Positions 35,414 to 46,717 of a stretch of 64,000 nucleotides of DNA are shown here, piece by piece (position 1 is the stretch's first letter; every line of letters starts with the position of its first letter). This DNA is from Aldrovandia affinis. Taxonomy: Eukaryota > Chordata > Actinopteri > Notacanthiformes > Halosauridae. The DNA is taken from NCBI GenBank assembly GCA_029706075.1, contig JAINUG010000136.1, forward strand, positions 1,660,001-1,724,000, given 5' to 3'. A program made the translations under genes and the position numbers. The notes under the pieces are model-generated. The model worked only from the letters and a program-made list of their open reading frames with translations, was not told the DNA's origin and made no database searches.

Positions 35414-35638
35414 GGCAGTGTAGTGTAATGGTTAGGGAGCTGGGCTTGTAACTCAGAGGTTGCAGGTTCAATTCCCAGGTGGGGCACTGCTGTTGTGTCT
35501 TTGAGCAAGGTACTTAACCTGAATTGCTACAGTAAAATATCCAGCTGTATAAATGGATTGTATGTAAAGAAATGTAAACTGTGTAAGTCGATCTGGATAA
35601 GAGTGTCTGCTAAATGCCTAAAATGTAAATGTAAATGC
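35414..35638 (+). mobile_element. V-SINE, near full length
   Basis: A tRNA-like head has an A-box-like TAGTGTAATGGTTAGG at 35421-35436 and a B box GGTTCAATTCC at 35465-35475. Next comes the conserved V-SINE-type centre TTGAGCAAGGTACTTAACCT. The 3' tail CTGGATAAGAGTGTCTGCTA then AATG, with (AAATGT)n, matches the L2 tail at 58,671. Such SINEs are transcribed by RNA polymerase III and copied by a LINE. Target-site duplications are not clear. Confidence 0.88.
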
Positions 35639-37179
35639 AAGTGACTCAAGCAAAACCAAATTCCGAGGAAGAAAGGGACAGACTGTTTCTTTGATTCTTT
35701 CTCTTTTCAATATTGAGAAAAAACAACAACAACGTTTAACAACCGGACAAAATATCAAACGTCTAAACAGCGACCTCTATGGCTGGAGGGAGGTATTAAT
35801 TAACTGACTACATATTGATCATTCAATTCAACAGAGATAGAATATTGTTTTTTCTCTCACCTTACCGCCTTACTACCCATGGCTTAGTACTTGTTGCCTC
35901 CAGTAATTAAAGGATGACATTTTAGTGAAAATTAATTTCATTATTTACAGTTGTTGTTATTCAAAAATCAACTGATTTAAAACCAGCATGTCATTGCATT
36001 AACACAGCATGATAATGAAATTCTATGCAATCATTGTTCTGGGCACAGAAAGCACGTGGGTCTGAAACATCAATGCCGGATAAACGTAATCTCACCATCA
36101 AAGAGTGGAGGGGCTTACCCACAATGCCTCATTGTTTCCTGTCTGCAGAGAGAGGGCTCACGGCCACTTCCCCCACTTCATTGATTCTGAGGAAATAGCA
36201 GCTTGGTTCCCAAAGCGTTACATAACTATCACTCGTGCATTGACACGTGAGTGTGTGCTCCAGAATGTGACGTCAATAAGAGTATGATTAGTTCCCTTGG
36301 CTGGGGACTTGAGTCTTCAGCTCGGCGGGCTAATCACATCTCTTGTTACGTTGGGATCGTCGGTTGCAACTCGCTGCAGGCAGAAGCAACTCTGTTACAT
36401 TGGCTTGCTGCCCCACCCAATGGGCCAGAACACAGACTCCACCCCCCCACTCTCAGAGTGTTTATTTTGATATGCTCACCTACAGTGATACGTTCATCAC
36501 TTGGACGGCCAAAAAGTGCATCTGATGGTACTACACATCCTAATGACACAGTGATCCCTCCCCCTTCCATTTTCAAGGAATTTACCTGCAAACAAAACGC
36601 CCTTACCTGATGTATGTGGGTGGGAAATCTGCAATTTTTAAAAACAGATATGGGAGTGCATATCTCCAGTGGAGATGGACAGTGGTTGGACCTCATGAAC
36701 CAGCAGGGTTTGCTGGTTGTCTGCGAACCTCCCACCACACCAAGCTTAATACATTCGCAAATGCTCCTACCACAACTTACAACTGACAATATAAAGTGTC
36801 TATATAAAAATATTTCTATAGGTATTGAGTTATAAAGTTATGAAAACTGAAATATCCACTGTTCAATTTCCCCTGAAAAAGGTGGAGGATTTCACCAATG
36901 GGAGGGTAATTATGATATTTTCATCCTGTGACTGAACATTGCAACAAAATACAAGTGAATTTGGGTGTCATCCCCCAAAACAAGCAGCATCAGACATGTG
37001 GATACAACCACACACAATAAATGGGAAGGCACTCCCACGACAAACCTAAAAAGAGACTTTATAGATTACTGGCACACTGAATGTGCTGCATGCTGAAAAA
37101 TAAGGGCTTCTCTCTCTAAGGAAATCTGAACTGGTTAAGAACAGTAGTCGTTTACATTTCAATGAGGCAGTCATGTTCT
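35639..37179. other. Unannotated DNA
   Basis: Overlapping open frames at 36250-36840 on both strands lack domains. No repeat was recognised. Confidence 0.45.
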
Positions 37180-37245
37180 GTTGCGTTCGTCGCTCTGGAT
37201 AAGAGCGTCTGCTAAAAGAATGTAACGTAATTCAATGCAATGTAA
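37180..37245 (+). mobile_element. L2/V-SINE tail fragment
   Basis: GTCGCTCTGGATAAGAGCGT then CTGCTAAAAG and a (TGTAA)n-like end. It is the 3' tail shared by L2 and V-SINEs; nothing upstream is assignable. Confidence 0.75.
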
Positions 37246-38270
37246 AAAAACATGCTCTTCATTTCTTTGCATCAAAGGGCAGCATAAGCATCAGGCTGTA
37301 AACTGTGTTGCTGCGATTGATCACAGTTAGCAAACTCTTCAGTTCCAAAGACTTGCACAAAGGCACATTCAGTTCACATTCCCCATCACTTACACACAGT
37401 CAAAACAAGTGCCACAGCCACTGTAATCCCACAATTACATTTCAATGGCATTTCAAAGGACTAATTAATCTCTGTTCTCTGGTTTTTTTAATTAAAAGAT
37501 GTCTGTTTGGGTTTATGGTATGACGAAAATGTCAAATTAAGCTTTTGAAGTGACAAGTTTAGGTTACAAGATCGAAATACACACAGTAGTGATTTTTAGT
37601 TTTTGTTCTCGGCGGTATTCCCTTGACATGGAGAGGCAGGGCGTTTCTCCGTGCCGATGCTAGTATCTGTTAACACGGTTTCCCTGCTGCCTGTATTTTC
37701 CCAGCGCTGCCATGTCATTGGCTTTATGGCCTCCCAGCGATCACATTATTCACAGTATCCAGGATTACAGTGCTTGGCACCTCAACACAGAAACATCCAA
37801 ACACCATTGGCTCCTAATCTCCTTTCATTTTTGGTGGGACCCTCTGGGACCCGCAGACACAATGGGACGTCCTGACGCACATTCTCACGCTGTTTGTCAC
37901 CTTCTTACTCTGAATGGCCGACAATCTGCGGAGGAACTTTATTTTAAGGGCCCGTTTCTAGTAAATAAATAGATACCTATGAATGAAACAAGACTTTCTA
38001 AAACAGAAAGTACATGGTAAATGCCAAGTAAAAGTTCAATTTTAGAGTGAATAATTAAGACATCATTGCTTTCTCATATTACTTTGCACAATATTCACAA
38101 GATTTGTTGTTTTCAATGAACGTCAAATTCTAGTACTAATGTTTACAGTTAATGAATAATTAGTATTTTCCTGACAAAAGGGGCACACCCAGAGCCAAAG
38201 TATAAACACTATTACCTAGATAGCACCTGCTTACTCTGTTCACAAACTGCATTAACACATTTATGTGGTT
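37246..38270. other. Unannotated DNA
   Basis: No gene or repeat family was recognised. Confidence 0.5.
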
Positions 38271-38395
38271 TTCTGTGGCTCAGAATGGAAAGCAGGTTGT
38301 GGGTTCAATCCCCACTGGGGCCACATGTACCACAAATGTATGCATTCACTATAGTCTAAATGGCATATATTATTATTATTATTATTTATTATTTA
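38271..38395 (+). mobile_element. tRNA-derived SINE with internal deletions
   Basis: It begins TTCTGTGGCTCAG and has a B box GGTTCAATCCC at 38302-38312, followed by ACTGGGGCCACATGTACC. The A-box region is shortened. Near the end, only TCTAAATGGCATATATT of the usual LINE-type tail remains, followed by (ATT)n. It appears related to the copy at 49520. Confidence 0.72.
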
Positions 38396-38756
38396 TGAAC
38401 ATACCCAAACTCACACTCAGAATCAGCAGTCATAGCTAGAGAGATTATATCTGATCAATTTTAACCAGTTTTGGGGCACTTGTGTGAAGGCGTTTGTATG
38501 AAGTGGTATGGTGTGACCTGCGGCCCTGATTGAATCAGGTGCCCACTGTGATTGGGCGTCCCATGGGGTTGTGCATGATTGGCCGTTCCGTTGCCAGGGG
38601 AGGGAGCGTTTGAGTTGGCAGGGTGCAGCAACAGATGGTTAACAAAATAAGCTGCTGGCATGAAGCAAAAGCAAATCCATGTTATTTCTGCAAATTCCCT
38701 GGCCAGTTAGAAACCAACACCTAAGCAGGCCATGGCTCTTTAGAACTCTAAGCCAG
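38396..38756. other. Unannotated DNA
   Basis: Nothing recognised. Confidence 0.5.
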
Positions 38757-39015
38757 CAGTTATACCACTCCGTACCCTTCACATGTCATCCTGCTGAAGC
38801 TAAGCAGGTGTGGGCTTGGTTAGAACTTGGATGGGACCAAATAGAAATCCATTGAAATCCATAGATATCCTCACTGTGGTCATTAAAGATCCCATGCCAC
38901 TTTTTCAAAAGAGTAGGGGTGTTAAACCCAGGATTCTGGTCAAATTCCCACAAAACTGGCTATATGCCTCTGGCTACCAAATCATCCCCTGCATCTGATT
39001 GGCTACACCGTCCCT
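38757..39015 (+). mobile_element. 5S rRNA-derived SINE (SINE3-type), partial
   Basis: At 38757-38838 the sequence is 5S-like: ATACCACTCC, GAAGCTAAGCAGGTGTGGGC, TTGGTTAGAACTTGGATGGG. These match the internal control region of 5S rRNA. The head is followed by CACTGTGGTCATTAAAGATC and AAAGAGTAGGGGTGTTAAAC, the known body of the fish 5S-derived SINE. Part of the body is deleted between about 38840 and 38870, and the 3' end is missing. It is not a functional 5S gene. Confidence 0.82.
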
Positions 39016-39509
39016 TGCATTCCCTGCCCGAAAGGATCAAAGAAAATGCATTCCAGCTGATACTCTTACCCCGGTATAAAGACAGAAAAGGCTTTTCCAT
39101 TGTTGACAGAATTTGTGTTCTCAGCCTGTCAAATGTGCTTTTTGCCTCCTCCCAAATGTCATCGTTGTAAAACATCAACATGGATGCCTCGCCAATGGGA
39201 CGACCATGCCGGACGCAAGAGCTTTACCAGCTGTGCCACTTGATATTCATATCTCGTATCTGAAATGGCCTCTCACTCAAGACTCGGACATTATCTCAAC
39301 CTCAAGGAGACAGCATCCTGTGTTACGTAATCTAAGTACAAGGCCACGAATGAAAGCCAGACCATGTCAAAACCAAGGATGTGAACAAAGTGGGATCCCA
39401 TCCACAGCTTCGGTGGATGTGCGTGTGTGCAGTACTCACTGCAAGTGGAACAGCAAGGAAAGAAGGGCGTTATTTCATCTTTAAAAACAACTGGGCTGGA
39501 AAACCAGGG
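39016..39509. other. Unannotated DNA
   Basis: A 123-codon frame at 39113-39484 has no recognisable domain. Nothing else was recognised. Confidence 0.45.
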
Positions 39510-40088
39510 TTTTCTGAGGATGGGCTTGACTAAGCAGCATCCCGTCCAATTAGGACTGCTCGTTAGGACTGCTCATTAGGTACTGCCGACAATGTGCTCA
39601 GTAATCAGCCAGGTACACATGCAAAATTACATTTTCACTCAGGGGTGACACTCAAACTCACACCAAAAAAAAAAAACAGAATCCGATAAAACTGGCCTGT
39701 TTCCAGGAATCCAAAATAATCTTCTGGAGGCAGCACCTTTCCCAGTTGAACGTGTCCTGCATTTTCGGTAAGGGGTGGGAGAGAGAGGGCCTCGGGGTGG
39801 GGAGGAGAAGTTGTGCTATTTCCTGGCCAGGTCAGTTATTTTTATGGCGTCGCATTGTGTCGGCGGCATTGTTGTGATCTGTGAGGCGGGTGGCGCACAC
39901 ATGCACCCTCTTCTCTCTCTCTCCTCTCTCCCAACCTCTCTCCCTGCCATGCTCTCTCTCTCCTCTCTCCCAACCTCTCTCCCCGCCATGCTCTCTCTCT
40001 CTCTCTGTCTCTCTCTCCCCCCTTTCTCTCCCCTCTCTCTCTCGCTGTCACTCTCTTGCTCTCTCTTCTCTCACTCTCCCCACCATGT
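39510..40088 (+). repeat. Interspersed repeat, copy B (inverted relative to copy A)
   Basis: Blocks 39510-39590 and 39718-39830 match copy A near 24.6 kb in reverse complement with high identity. Between them copy B has about 127 bp absent from copy A, including an A run at about 39665-39676. Both copies continue into CT-rich sequence sharing CCCCGCCATG and CTCTCCCCACCATGTCCTAT. Homology ends at the CT tract. Confidence 0.85.
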
Positions 40089-40125
40089 CCTATCTCTCCC
40101 TCTCCCTCTCCCTCTCTCTCTCTCG
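39905..40125. repeat. CT-rich low-complexity tract
   Basis: Mostly CTCTCT and CTCCC with CCATG words interspersed; it includes two related blocks around CCAACCTCTCTCCCYGCCAT. It forms part of repeat copy B. Confidence 0.9.
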
Positions 40126-40521
40126 TGCTTGGCCGCAGGGTCTGGAGCAGTGCCCGGTAGCAGACAGTAGCACGGCCAGTTTCCGCTCCCAGGTCCGATT
40201 TCCCCCCCCGCCGGGGCTGCAGCGGAACTTTCCGGCACGAGGCTGGTTGCGCTCGGGGCCCCTGGGAGCCGTAAATATGGCCTCATATGAGGCGTTCTCC
40301 GGTTTCGCTGACACAGGACCACCCCCTCCCCCAGGGTCCGGCCTGAGAGGGGGAGCCCCATCCTCACCGGGGGCTGGAGTGGAGAGGGTCTGTATCGACG
40401 GAGTGCATCTCTCCACGGTGTCACGGCTCGCTGCGTGGCTAATTTATCAACGTCACTGTGTTTACACCACCGTCTACAGACAGCTCTTTGAGCGGGGGCC
40501 CAGCGTGGTGCCCGCGCGCCC

Positions 40522-40542
40522 CTCTCTCTCTCTCTCTCTCTC
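40522..40542. repeat. (CT)n microsatellite
   Basis: About ten CT units. Confidence 0.95.
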
Positions 40543-41040
40543 CGTAAACACATAGCGGAGAGCGGTCTGTTTGAGGAGCAGGGCCACAGCGCTGGGACTC
40601 CTACCCCCTGTGGCGACTCCTCCTGATTAGCTGCGTTCCCCCTCCCTTTGATGTGGGCCCTTGTCTCGCCCTGTGCGTCTGCACCGCGTTATGGAAAATT
40701 CAAATATCTGTGCTAATTTCCCCTGCTTTCCTGTTATTTACTGCATTCCGCAAATACTCCCACTCTGTATCAGCACGGCTAAGCACATGTTGTGTTTCCA
40801 CATCTTTGATCTAAGGGACACTCAAAAATGGGTTTGAGGGAAAATAGGCCACGTCCCTCTCTCAGGGCTTATTGGGGTGGAGGGGGGTTGGGGGCTGAGC
40901 AGAAGCCCAAGACCTGCAGTCACGACGGGGCCGACGGTTATCAGGAAGAGAAAGACTGTTAAAAGTGTCCTGCAGGAGTCCGGGCAAACACCCCTCACCC
41001 CCAGACAACCATAAAGCCCTAGCATGCATTCCCAATGCAT

Positions 41041-41068
41041 TCTCTCTCTCTCTCTCTCTTTCTCTCTG
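41041..41068. repeat. (CT)n microsatellite
   Basis: About ten CT units with one T-rich interruption. Confidence 0.95.
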
Positions 41069-41283
41069 AGCCCGACACTTCCTCCTGCTGAGTGCTTCCA
41101 GCAAGTGCTTGACAAACAAATACATGAGGTCATATCACTGCCCTATATTCGGGAACAAAAAACTCCTCCGGTCATTTTCGTTCTGTAATAAACCCATGCC
41201 ATAATAAACAAGAACGACAGGAAGACAAACACTCTGTCTGAGGCACATTTCTCCAGCCTTCCACCCTTCAGTGGGCCATTCTC

Positions 41284-41421
41284 TTCAGACCTGCTGTAGC
41301 GGGCGGATGATGTCAGAGCTGGCGTAGCAGGCGGATGATGTCAGAGGTGACGTAGCGGGCGGATGATGTCAGAGCTGCCGTAGCGGGCGGATGATGTCAG
41401 ACCTGACGTAGCGGGCAGATG
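41284..41421. repeat. 28-bp minisatellite, about 4.5 copies
   Basis: GTAGCGGGCGGATGATGTCA begins at 41296, 41324, 41352, 41380 and 41408, exactly 28 bp apart. Some unit junctions read TGACGTAG, a CRE-like word. Confidence 0.94.
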
Positions 41422-42934
41422 CGTGCTCCAGTCAATCACCAGATTGAACAGCGCCATTGTTTGTAGGCGTTCTCTGAAAAGCAAAGCACACACGTGTGCC
41501 GTTGATGTGACATTCCCCTGCGGAGAACTGCGGAGTGCGTTTCTAAAGTGCACACGGCTGGATCTGACTGCCAGACGCTGTCCAGGGCCTTGCAGGCTCC
41601 TTCGTGTTATTGTTTCCGACACACAATCATTCCCAGCATCCTAGATGGAAAATAAAGGACAATCAGGGGGAGAAAAAACCATGAAGACCTTAATGACTGA
41701 AATCAAAGTAAATGAGGGGTGCCAGATCAGCTTTCAGGAAACATTGTGGGCGCGGGATCTGCCTTTAATCAGAGCCGAGGGACTTTATGCCGTGGCAGTG
41801 CTTTATTGCACATCAATGGCTACATTTTAGGAGTGCACGGTCGAGGAATAATAGCTATTGTTTTCACTTTCAGGGTCCGGTTCTGTTCTGGCTGGGTTTC
41901 CCCTGTCTTTATCCAACAGCAGAACACTCTCAGATTCAGAGCTGTATGCTCCTGAGGTGAGTCCGACACACACTGAGCCCCGGAACCAAACGCTCCTTGG
42001 GTCAGTCTGACACACTGCCTGTGCTGGTGCAACAGCACAGTGTAGTTCACCCTACAGCCGGTGACTGTGCAGGTACAGTCCAGATACGGTCCCACCCTGG
42101 TGATGCTGCGGCCAATTATGCACCACCCTGTGAGACTGATGGCCACAGTCGATACCGCTGCGGTCAGGCTGTGATGCCAGACCATGGGGCCAGCCACTGC
42201 ACTGAAACCCAGCGCTTTAGCAGGACGCGCCACCCAACAGCCCCCGCTTTCGGACACGCCTGACGACAGCAGCAGCTGCAGGCACCCCGTCAACCTATTG
42301 CAGGCGCCAGCCCAGCCGAACATGTGACCGTTTCGAGCCAACGCCGCATGAGCGTTTGATCGGCGGATGAGCGTGAGTTGAAATATATTATATTCACTCA
42401 TGTATGAGTGAATATGCTGAGGGCATTCTGGCAGTTTCCTTTGTTGTTTCCTGTCTGGGAGTAATGGAAGGCAGGTGAGGTCGGGCCTCTGATCAGCCTG
42501 CTCGAGGAGTCACATGGTGCTGCCAGTGCTCGAGCCACATTGTCCCGTGAGCAGCTCTTACGCAACAGGCACAACCGGTGACAGCGAAGTGTGTGGCAGC
42601 ATGGGACAAGTGGCTTTTTGGAGATTAATGTCCCTTGTCAAGGCCCCTCTCGGGCTATAGATAGAACGCTAGAATAACTTGGACAGTGCGGTTATTTTAT
42701 GCAGCTGTTTGGAGGGACTTTGTGTTTGTTGTGCAAGATATGAACAGGAGTCGGAGAGGCCTCCCTGTCACAGCCCCTAAAACTCAAAGGGGTCCCGAGG
42801 CACACACAGCCCTCCTGCCTTGGATGGAAAATATGAATTGGGTATTCTCCCATTGTTTTAATTCTGCTCTTGAAAACCGCCAAGACCCGCCAAGAACTGG
42901 CTGTGCACAGTGATGGAGCATGAATCCCTGTGGA
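41422..42934. other. Unannotated DNA
   Basis: 41640-41870 is complex non-repetitive sequence with GTGCTTTATTGCACATCAAT, possibly regulatory. A 10-bp hairpin lies at 42391-42414. Frames on both strands lack domains. Confidence 0.4.
42391..42414. other. 10-bp perfect inverted repeat, 4-nt loop
   Basis: TATTCACTCA, loop TGTA, TGAGTGAATA. Confidence 0.85.
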
Positions 42935-43215
42935 TAATACCTAATTCAACACTCCTGTTGGTCCTTAGACCTGTGTCCAGTAACTGAGCATTCCCATTGG
43001 CCTATAGGCCTGTTTCCACTGACTCAACATTCCTTTCACCTTACAGGCCTATATCGAGTAACTGAACATTCCCATTGGCCCTTAGACCTGTATTCAGTAA
43101 CTGAACATTCCCATTGACCCTTAGACCAGTGACTGAACATTTTCAATGGCCTATAGGCCTGTGTCCAGTGACCGAATATTCCCATTGGCCTCTACGCCTG
43201 TACTGAGCGTTGCGC
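42935..43215. repeat. Degenerate 39-bp minisatellite, about 7 copies
   Basis: Variants of AACTGAACATTCCCATTGGC followed by CTATAGGCCTGTGTCCAGT recur at 35-41 bp intervals. Units differ by several bases and small deletions. Confidence 0.87.
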
Positions 43216-43588
43216 TCTGTTTTGGTACGTAGTGTTCCCATTACAGCGTTGCTTGATTAATCAAAGGCCAGGTTCAATCCATGTCACAGACAGTGAAGCA
43301 TCCGTGTTGGGTAATGGGAGGCCTGTTACTCATAATCTTTCCATGGTAGTGAGACACAGTGTGCTTTTCATTTCAAAGATGAACACTCACTGTCACAGGA
43401 TGCTGGCGAAAGCATTTCTGAAAAGGTTCCTCTCAACCGCCTTATATATGAGTTAAGTTCACTCGGTTTAAAATTACATTAGACTAATGCGCTTCAGTGG
43501 TGGAAAATTCCTACCCCCCACAGAGACTACAAGCCTGCCTGTTGGACAAATTGAATTTTGCCAAATTTCATAGAAACTACAATGTCCT
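43216..43588. other. Unannotated DNA
   Basis: Nothing recognised. Confidence 0.5.
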
Positions 43589-43601
43589 CTATGTATGTAT
43601 A

Positions 43602-43644
<43 letters not shown>

Positions 43645-43660
43645 TATACATATATATATG
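43589..43660. repeat. Compound (TG)n(TA)n microsatellite
   Basis: TG units run into a TA tract, interrupted once by CAGTATACA. Confidence 0.95.
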
Positions 43661-43886
43661 GTAACCAGTAAATGGCTATAGTCTTTGTATGGAGGGGCTT
43701 CTCAGGGGTTGTCTTGCTATGAATCTTCATCGATTACATAAAGACAATATGCTAACATTAGATCGCTGGAGCATGGAAGGTTGAAGACCGTCTGGTCTAT
43801 TATATATTATAAATGTAAATTAATGTTTTATTTCTACTCCAGGAAAAAATATAATTCTCCAAGAACACTGACACATATCCCAAAAA

Positions 43887-43924
43887 CGTGTGTGTGTTTG
43901 TATATATATATATATATATATATA
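43887..43924. repeat. Compound (GT)n(TA)n microsatellite
   Basis: GTGTGTGTGTTTG followed by about eleven TA units. Confidence 0.95.
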
Positions 43925-44016
43925 AATACTTAAATTGGAGAAGGTCCTATGTAGCATTAATAACACCATAATAAGGACTATCTAACAACGTGACTATCCC
44001 AACCCAGACTGCTATA

Positions 44017-44100
44017 ATTCACTTAGCAATGGAGAGATTACCGTAATGTCAGGAATAGCTCACTTAGCAATGGAGAGATTACCGTTATGTCAGGAATAAC
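44017..44100. repeat. Tandem duplication of a 41-bp unit
   Basis: TCACTTAGCAATGGAGAGAT followed by TACCGTAATGTCAGGAATA occurs twice in tandem, with one A/T change and one G/A change. Confidence 0.9.
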
Positions 44101-46639
44101 TCACTCTCAACAACGAGTTTACTGCTGAATAATTCATACTTTTTGTAAGCAACACCAAACCACACCAATTTATGACAATGTTATCCAAATTTATCCAATT
44201 ATCCATTAATTGGGCTATTCCTGACTTTCTGGTAATCTCAGAAGTTACTCATGGCAGTCTGGTCTGGGGTAGTCACAGCCCTGCCATCCTGTTGGGGGTT
44301 GGGGGAGGGGGAGTGGACTGACGAGACGGATGGAGGTGTTTACAAAGTGGAGCGATATTTCCACCGTCTGTCTGGGGCGAACGTGGAGTCACTTTCGTCA
44401 AGAACAAATGCAGGCGGCAAACATTCCTTAGATTCCTGCTTGTTCCAGTAAAACGCTGCGTGAAAGTGTTTAATTGCTGTTCCTCCCTGTTTAACACCAT
44501 CTCAGGAGACTCAGGCCTTCCGATCCCCCCCATTGGTTCATTTGACGTGCCCATCCACACGCAAGGGCCCGCAAACATTGTAACATTTCTTGAGACGGCA
44601 AAGCACATGTGTTGACCAAATGTTTTCCCCCTCATCTTACTCCCGTCAACTTCTGATCGAATGCAAAATACAAAACGCTAATCGCGGGCAATTAATGAGC
44701 CAGCTGTTATTGTTAATCCTTGTTTGACCAGACCACAAAGCGATTTGAGGTGAAAGAAAACGCTCTTTCACACACCATTTCACTGCGGCTATAAAGAAGG
44801 ATTATTGCTGAGCAGCCATGGCACTTTCACACCAAAGCCATATCACATGCGACTGGAAGCTCACGTGTAGGTTTAGCATCCACAGTGCTCTGGCTTTGAA
44901 GTAAACACACATGCCAGTACACTTTTGTGTGATGGCAATGTTCTTGTACCTTTAGAGCGAAGTGTACAAATCTTTGAAAAAAAATTGCAAGTGTCGAGCT
45001 TTGAAGAGAGGGCTTTCTCCATACCTCTTTGCCCTTGGCTTCTGGGGTAATAGCGTACACACCTGAGGCGGTAGAGCTATAGCAGCTTTTGTTTCAGGTG
45101 GCAGAAGTAGGCCAAGTGACAGGGGAACCCCTGTTGAAAGACAGATGGTGCTAAATCACTAGGCTTCACAGGGAAAGGCTGGTCCGATTAACCTAACCGC
45201 GTTACACGTCCCCCAAGCGTGCCATAAACGGGATTCCACCCTTTGGAGTTAACAAGCCGCACATCTGCATCCCTTCACGTTCCCTCCTCAATGTGTGAAT
45301 TTAATGGCGGAGGTTTGTTTGAAATATCACTGTTTGTGCGGGTTTGTTATATCGGCTGCCGTGGCAACGGCCACGGTAGTTTTTTTTTTTTATGAGGTCT
45401 CTCAGGAGGCAGTAGGCCAAATTCTGAGACAACGAGCTGATTGGCCCTGAGCAGGTTAGCTATGCGCATACCAGGGAGCAAATGATCTCTAATGCACAGC
45501 TAATTGCTATTAATATCTAGAGCCATAGTAAGAAATGCCATTGTTATTTACAGCAGCTATTTCAATGGAGATACAGTGTAGGGTTGTGTATGGGGTTGGG
45601 GTATGTAAGGTTGTGTGAGTTTGTCTAAGGTTACAAGGGAAATCTCTTGAAAAGAGACAGGAACGGAAAAAAACAAAAAACCCCAAGGGTTCAAATGGTT
45701 AACGTTTAGTTTTTTTTAAACGAAGAAAGGTTTGAATATTAATAACACACAGGTGGATTGTGATGAATTCACTGAGGAAATATGCAGCTGACATCAGTTC
45801 AGTATCGAGACAGAGGAAAATCGCTCATCTCGCTGTGCGTTTCCAGTCAGGCCCCCAGAGGCACGGGAGGCCAGAGGACGACGCTCAGAGCGCCGCGCGG
45901 CCGTACATATCGAGTTATCAAAAAACCCCGCCACAACCAATGCGGGGAGGAGAAGACAGCGGACCTCTGATAAACACACGAGCCAGACAGATGCGTCCGT
46001 TTGTTTTACACATTTTTCGTGACGGCCTCGAGCCAGAGAGGGAAAGCTGATCAGGCCAGCCATGTCACCGGGCAGCCAAGTGAAAAATGACGGCAACACA
46101 TTCACAGATGCCGGGGGGGGGGGGGCAGCTCGGAGGAAGACAATATGTCCCTCTCTTTGGAACAGTATTTTCAAAAAGGAAATTGTACTTTAGGAAAGGA
46201 TATTTTAGAAGGCCTGAATGTTTCTTAGATTTTAAAAAGTTGATATATTGTAGTGGGAGAGCAGCAGTACTCTCATGACAGGGCCTTTATCACTGTGTCT
46301 AGAACAGTGTTGATGATTTCCTGCATATTTGCATGGAGACTAAACCCCTCCACCCCAACCCCAGGAGACTATTATATTATATATTTAAAAAAATGTAATG
46401 TAATAAGGCTGCAGAACCTTCATGAACTCCATAATGAGTGGAGAGTTACTGTATGCTGGTAATCACTGACTTTAATCAAATGATTCGGCTCCCCCCCCTT
46501 ACCCACTTACATACGCAGCTATAATTTTACTACTCTTTTTGCATTTTTATTTTACAACATCTGCGTTTTGCACAGATGTCTGTACTGTTTGTCTTGTCTG
46601 TCATCCACTATTGGTTTGATTAATTTGTTGTTGTTGTTT
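44101..46639. other. 2.5-kb interval with possible regulatory sequence
   Basis: 44650-44830 contains GGGCAATTAATGAGCCAGCT and TTGTTAATCCTTG (homeodomain-like, E-box and HNF1-like words). 45410-45560 contains CACAGCTAATTGCTATTAAT. Neither looks like a repeat or a coding exon. A G13 run lies at about 46112-46124. Function is unproven. Confidence 0.35.
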
Positions 46640-46717
46640 GATGGTTTTATGTTTTACTAAGCTGTCTTCATAATTGCACTTATAAATAACGTTTTTTGAA
46701 TTGAATTGAATTGAATT
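46640..46717 (+). mobile_element. LINE-like 3' tail with (TTGAA)n
   Basis: GTTTTACTAAGCTGTCTTC, then TTGCACTTATAAATAACG and four TTGAA units. It resembles the 3' ends of fish non-LTR elements, as at 4,897. Confidence 0.5.

Larger units (their letters stand above)
40126..41283. other. GC-rich stretch, possible CpG island
   Basis: 40126-40640 is clearly more GC- and CpG-rich than the rest of the window and contains a 12-bp palindrome, CCTCATATGAGG, at about 40281-40292. Further right, AAAATTCAAATATCTGTGCT near 40697 is complex unique sequence. Frames on both strands have no known domain, so no gene is called. Confidence 0.4.

Noticed and set aside
35414-35490. tRNA gene
   Set aside because: The head has A and B boxes but no cloverleaf with paired acceptor stem, and a SINE body follows.
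38757-38838. Functional 5S rRNA gene
   Set aside because: The 5' part is diverged and the sequence continues into a SINE body instead of a T-run terminator.
39113-39484. Cysteine-containing 123-codon frame as an exon
   Set aside because: No domain pattern and no convincing splice sites around it.
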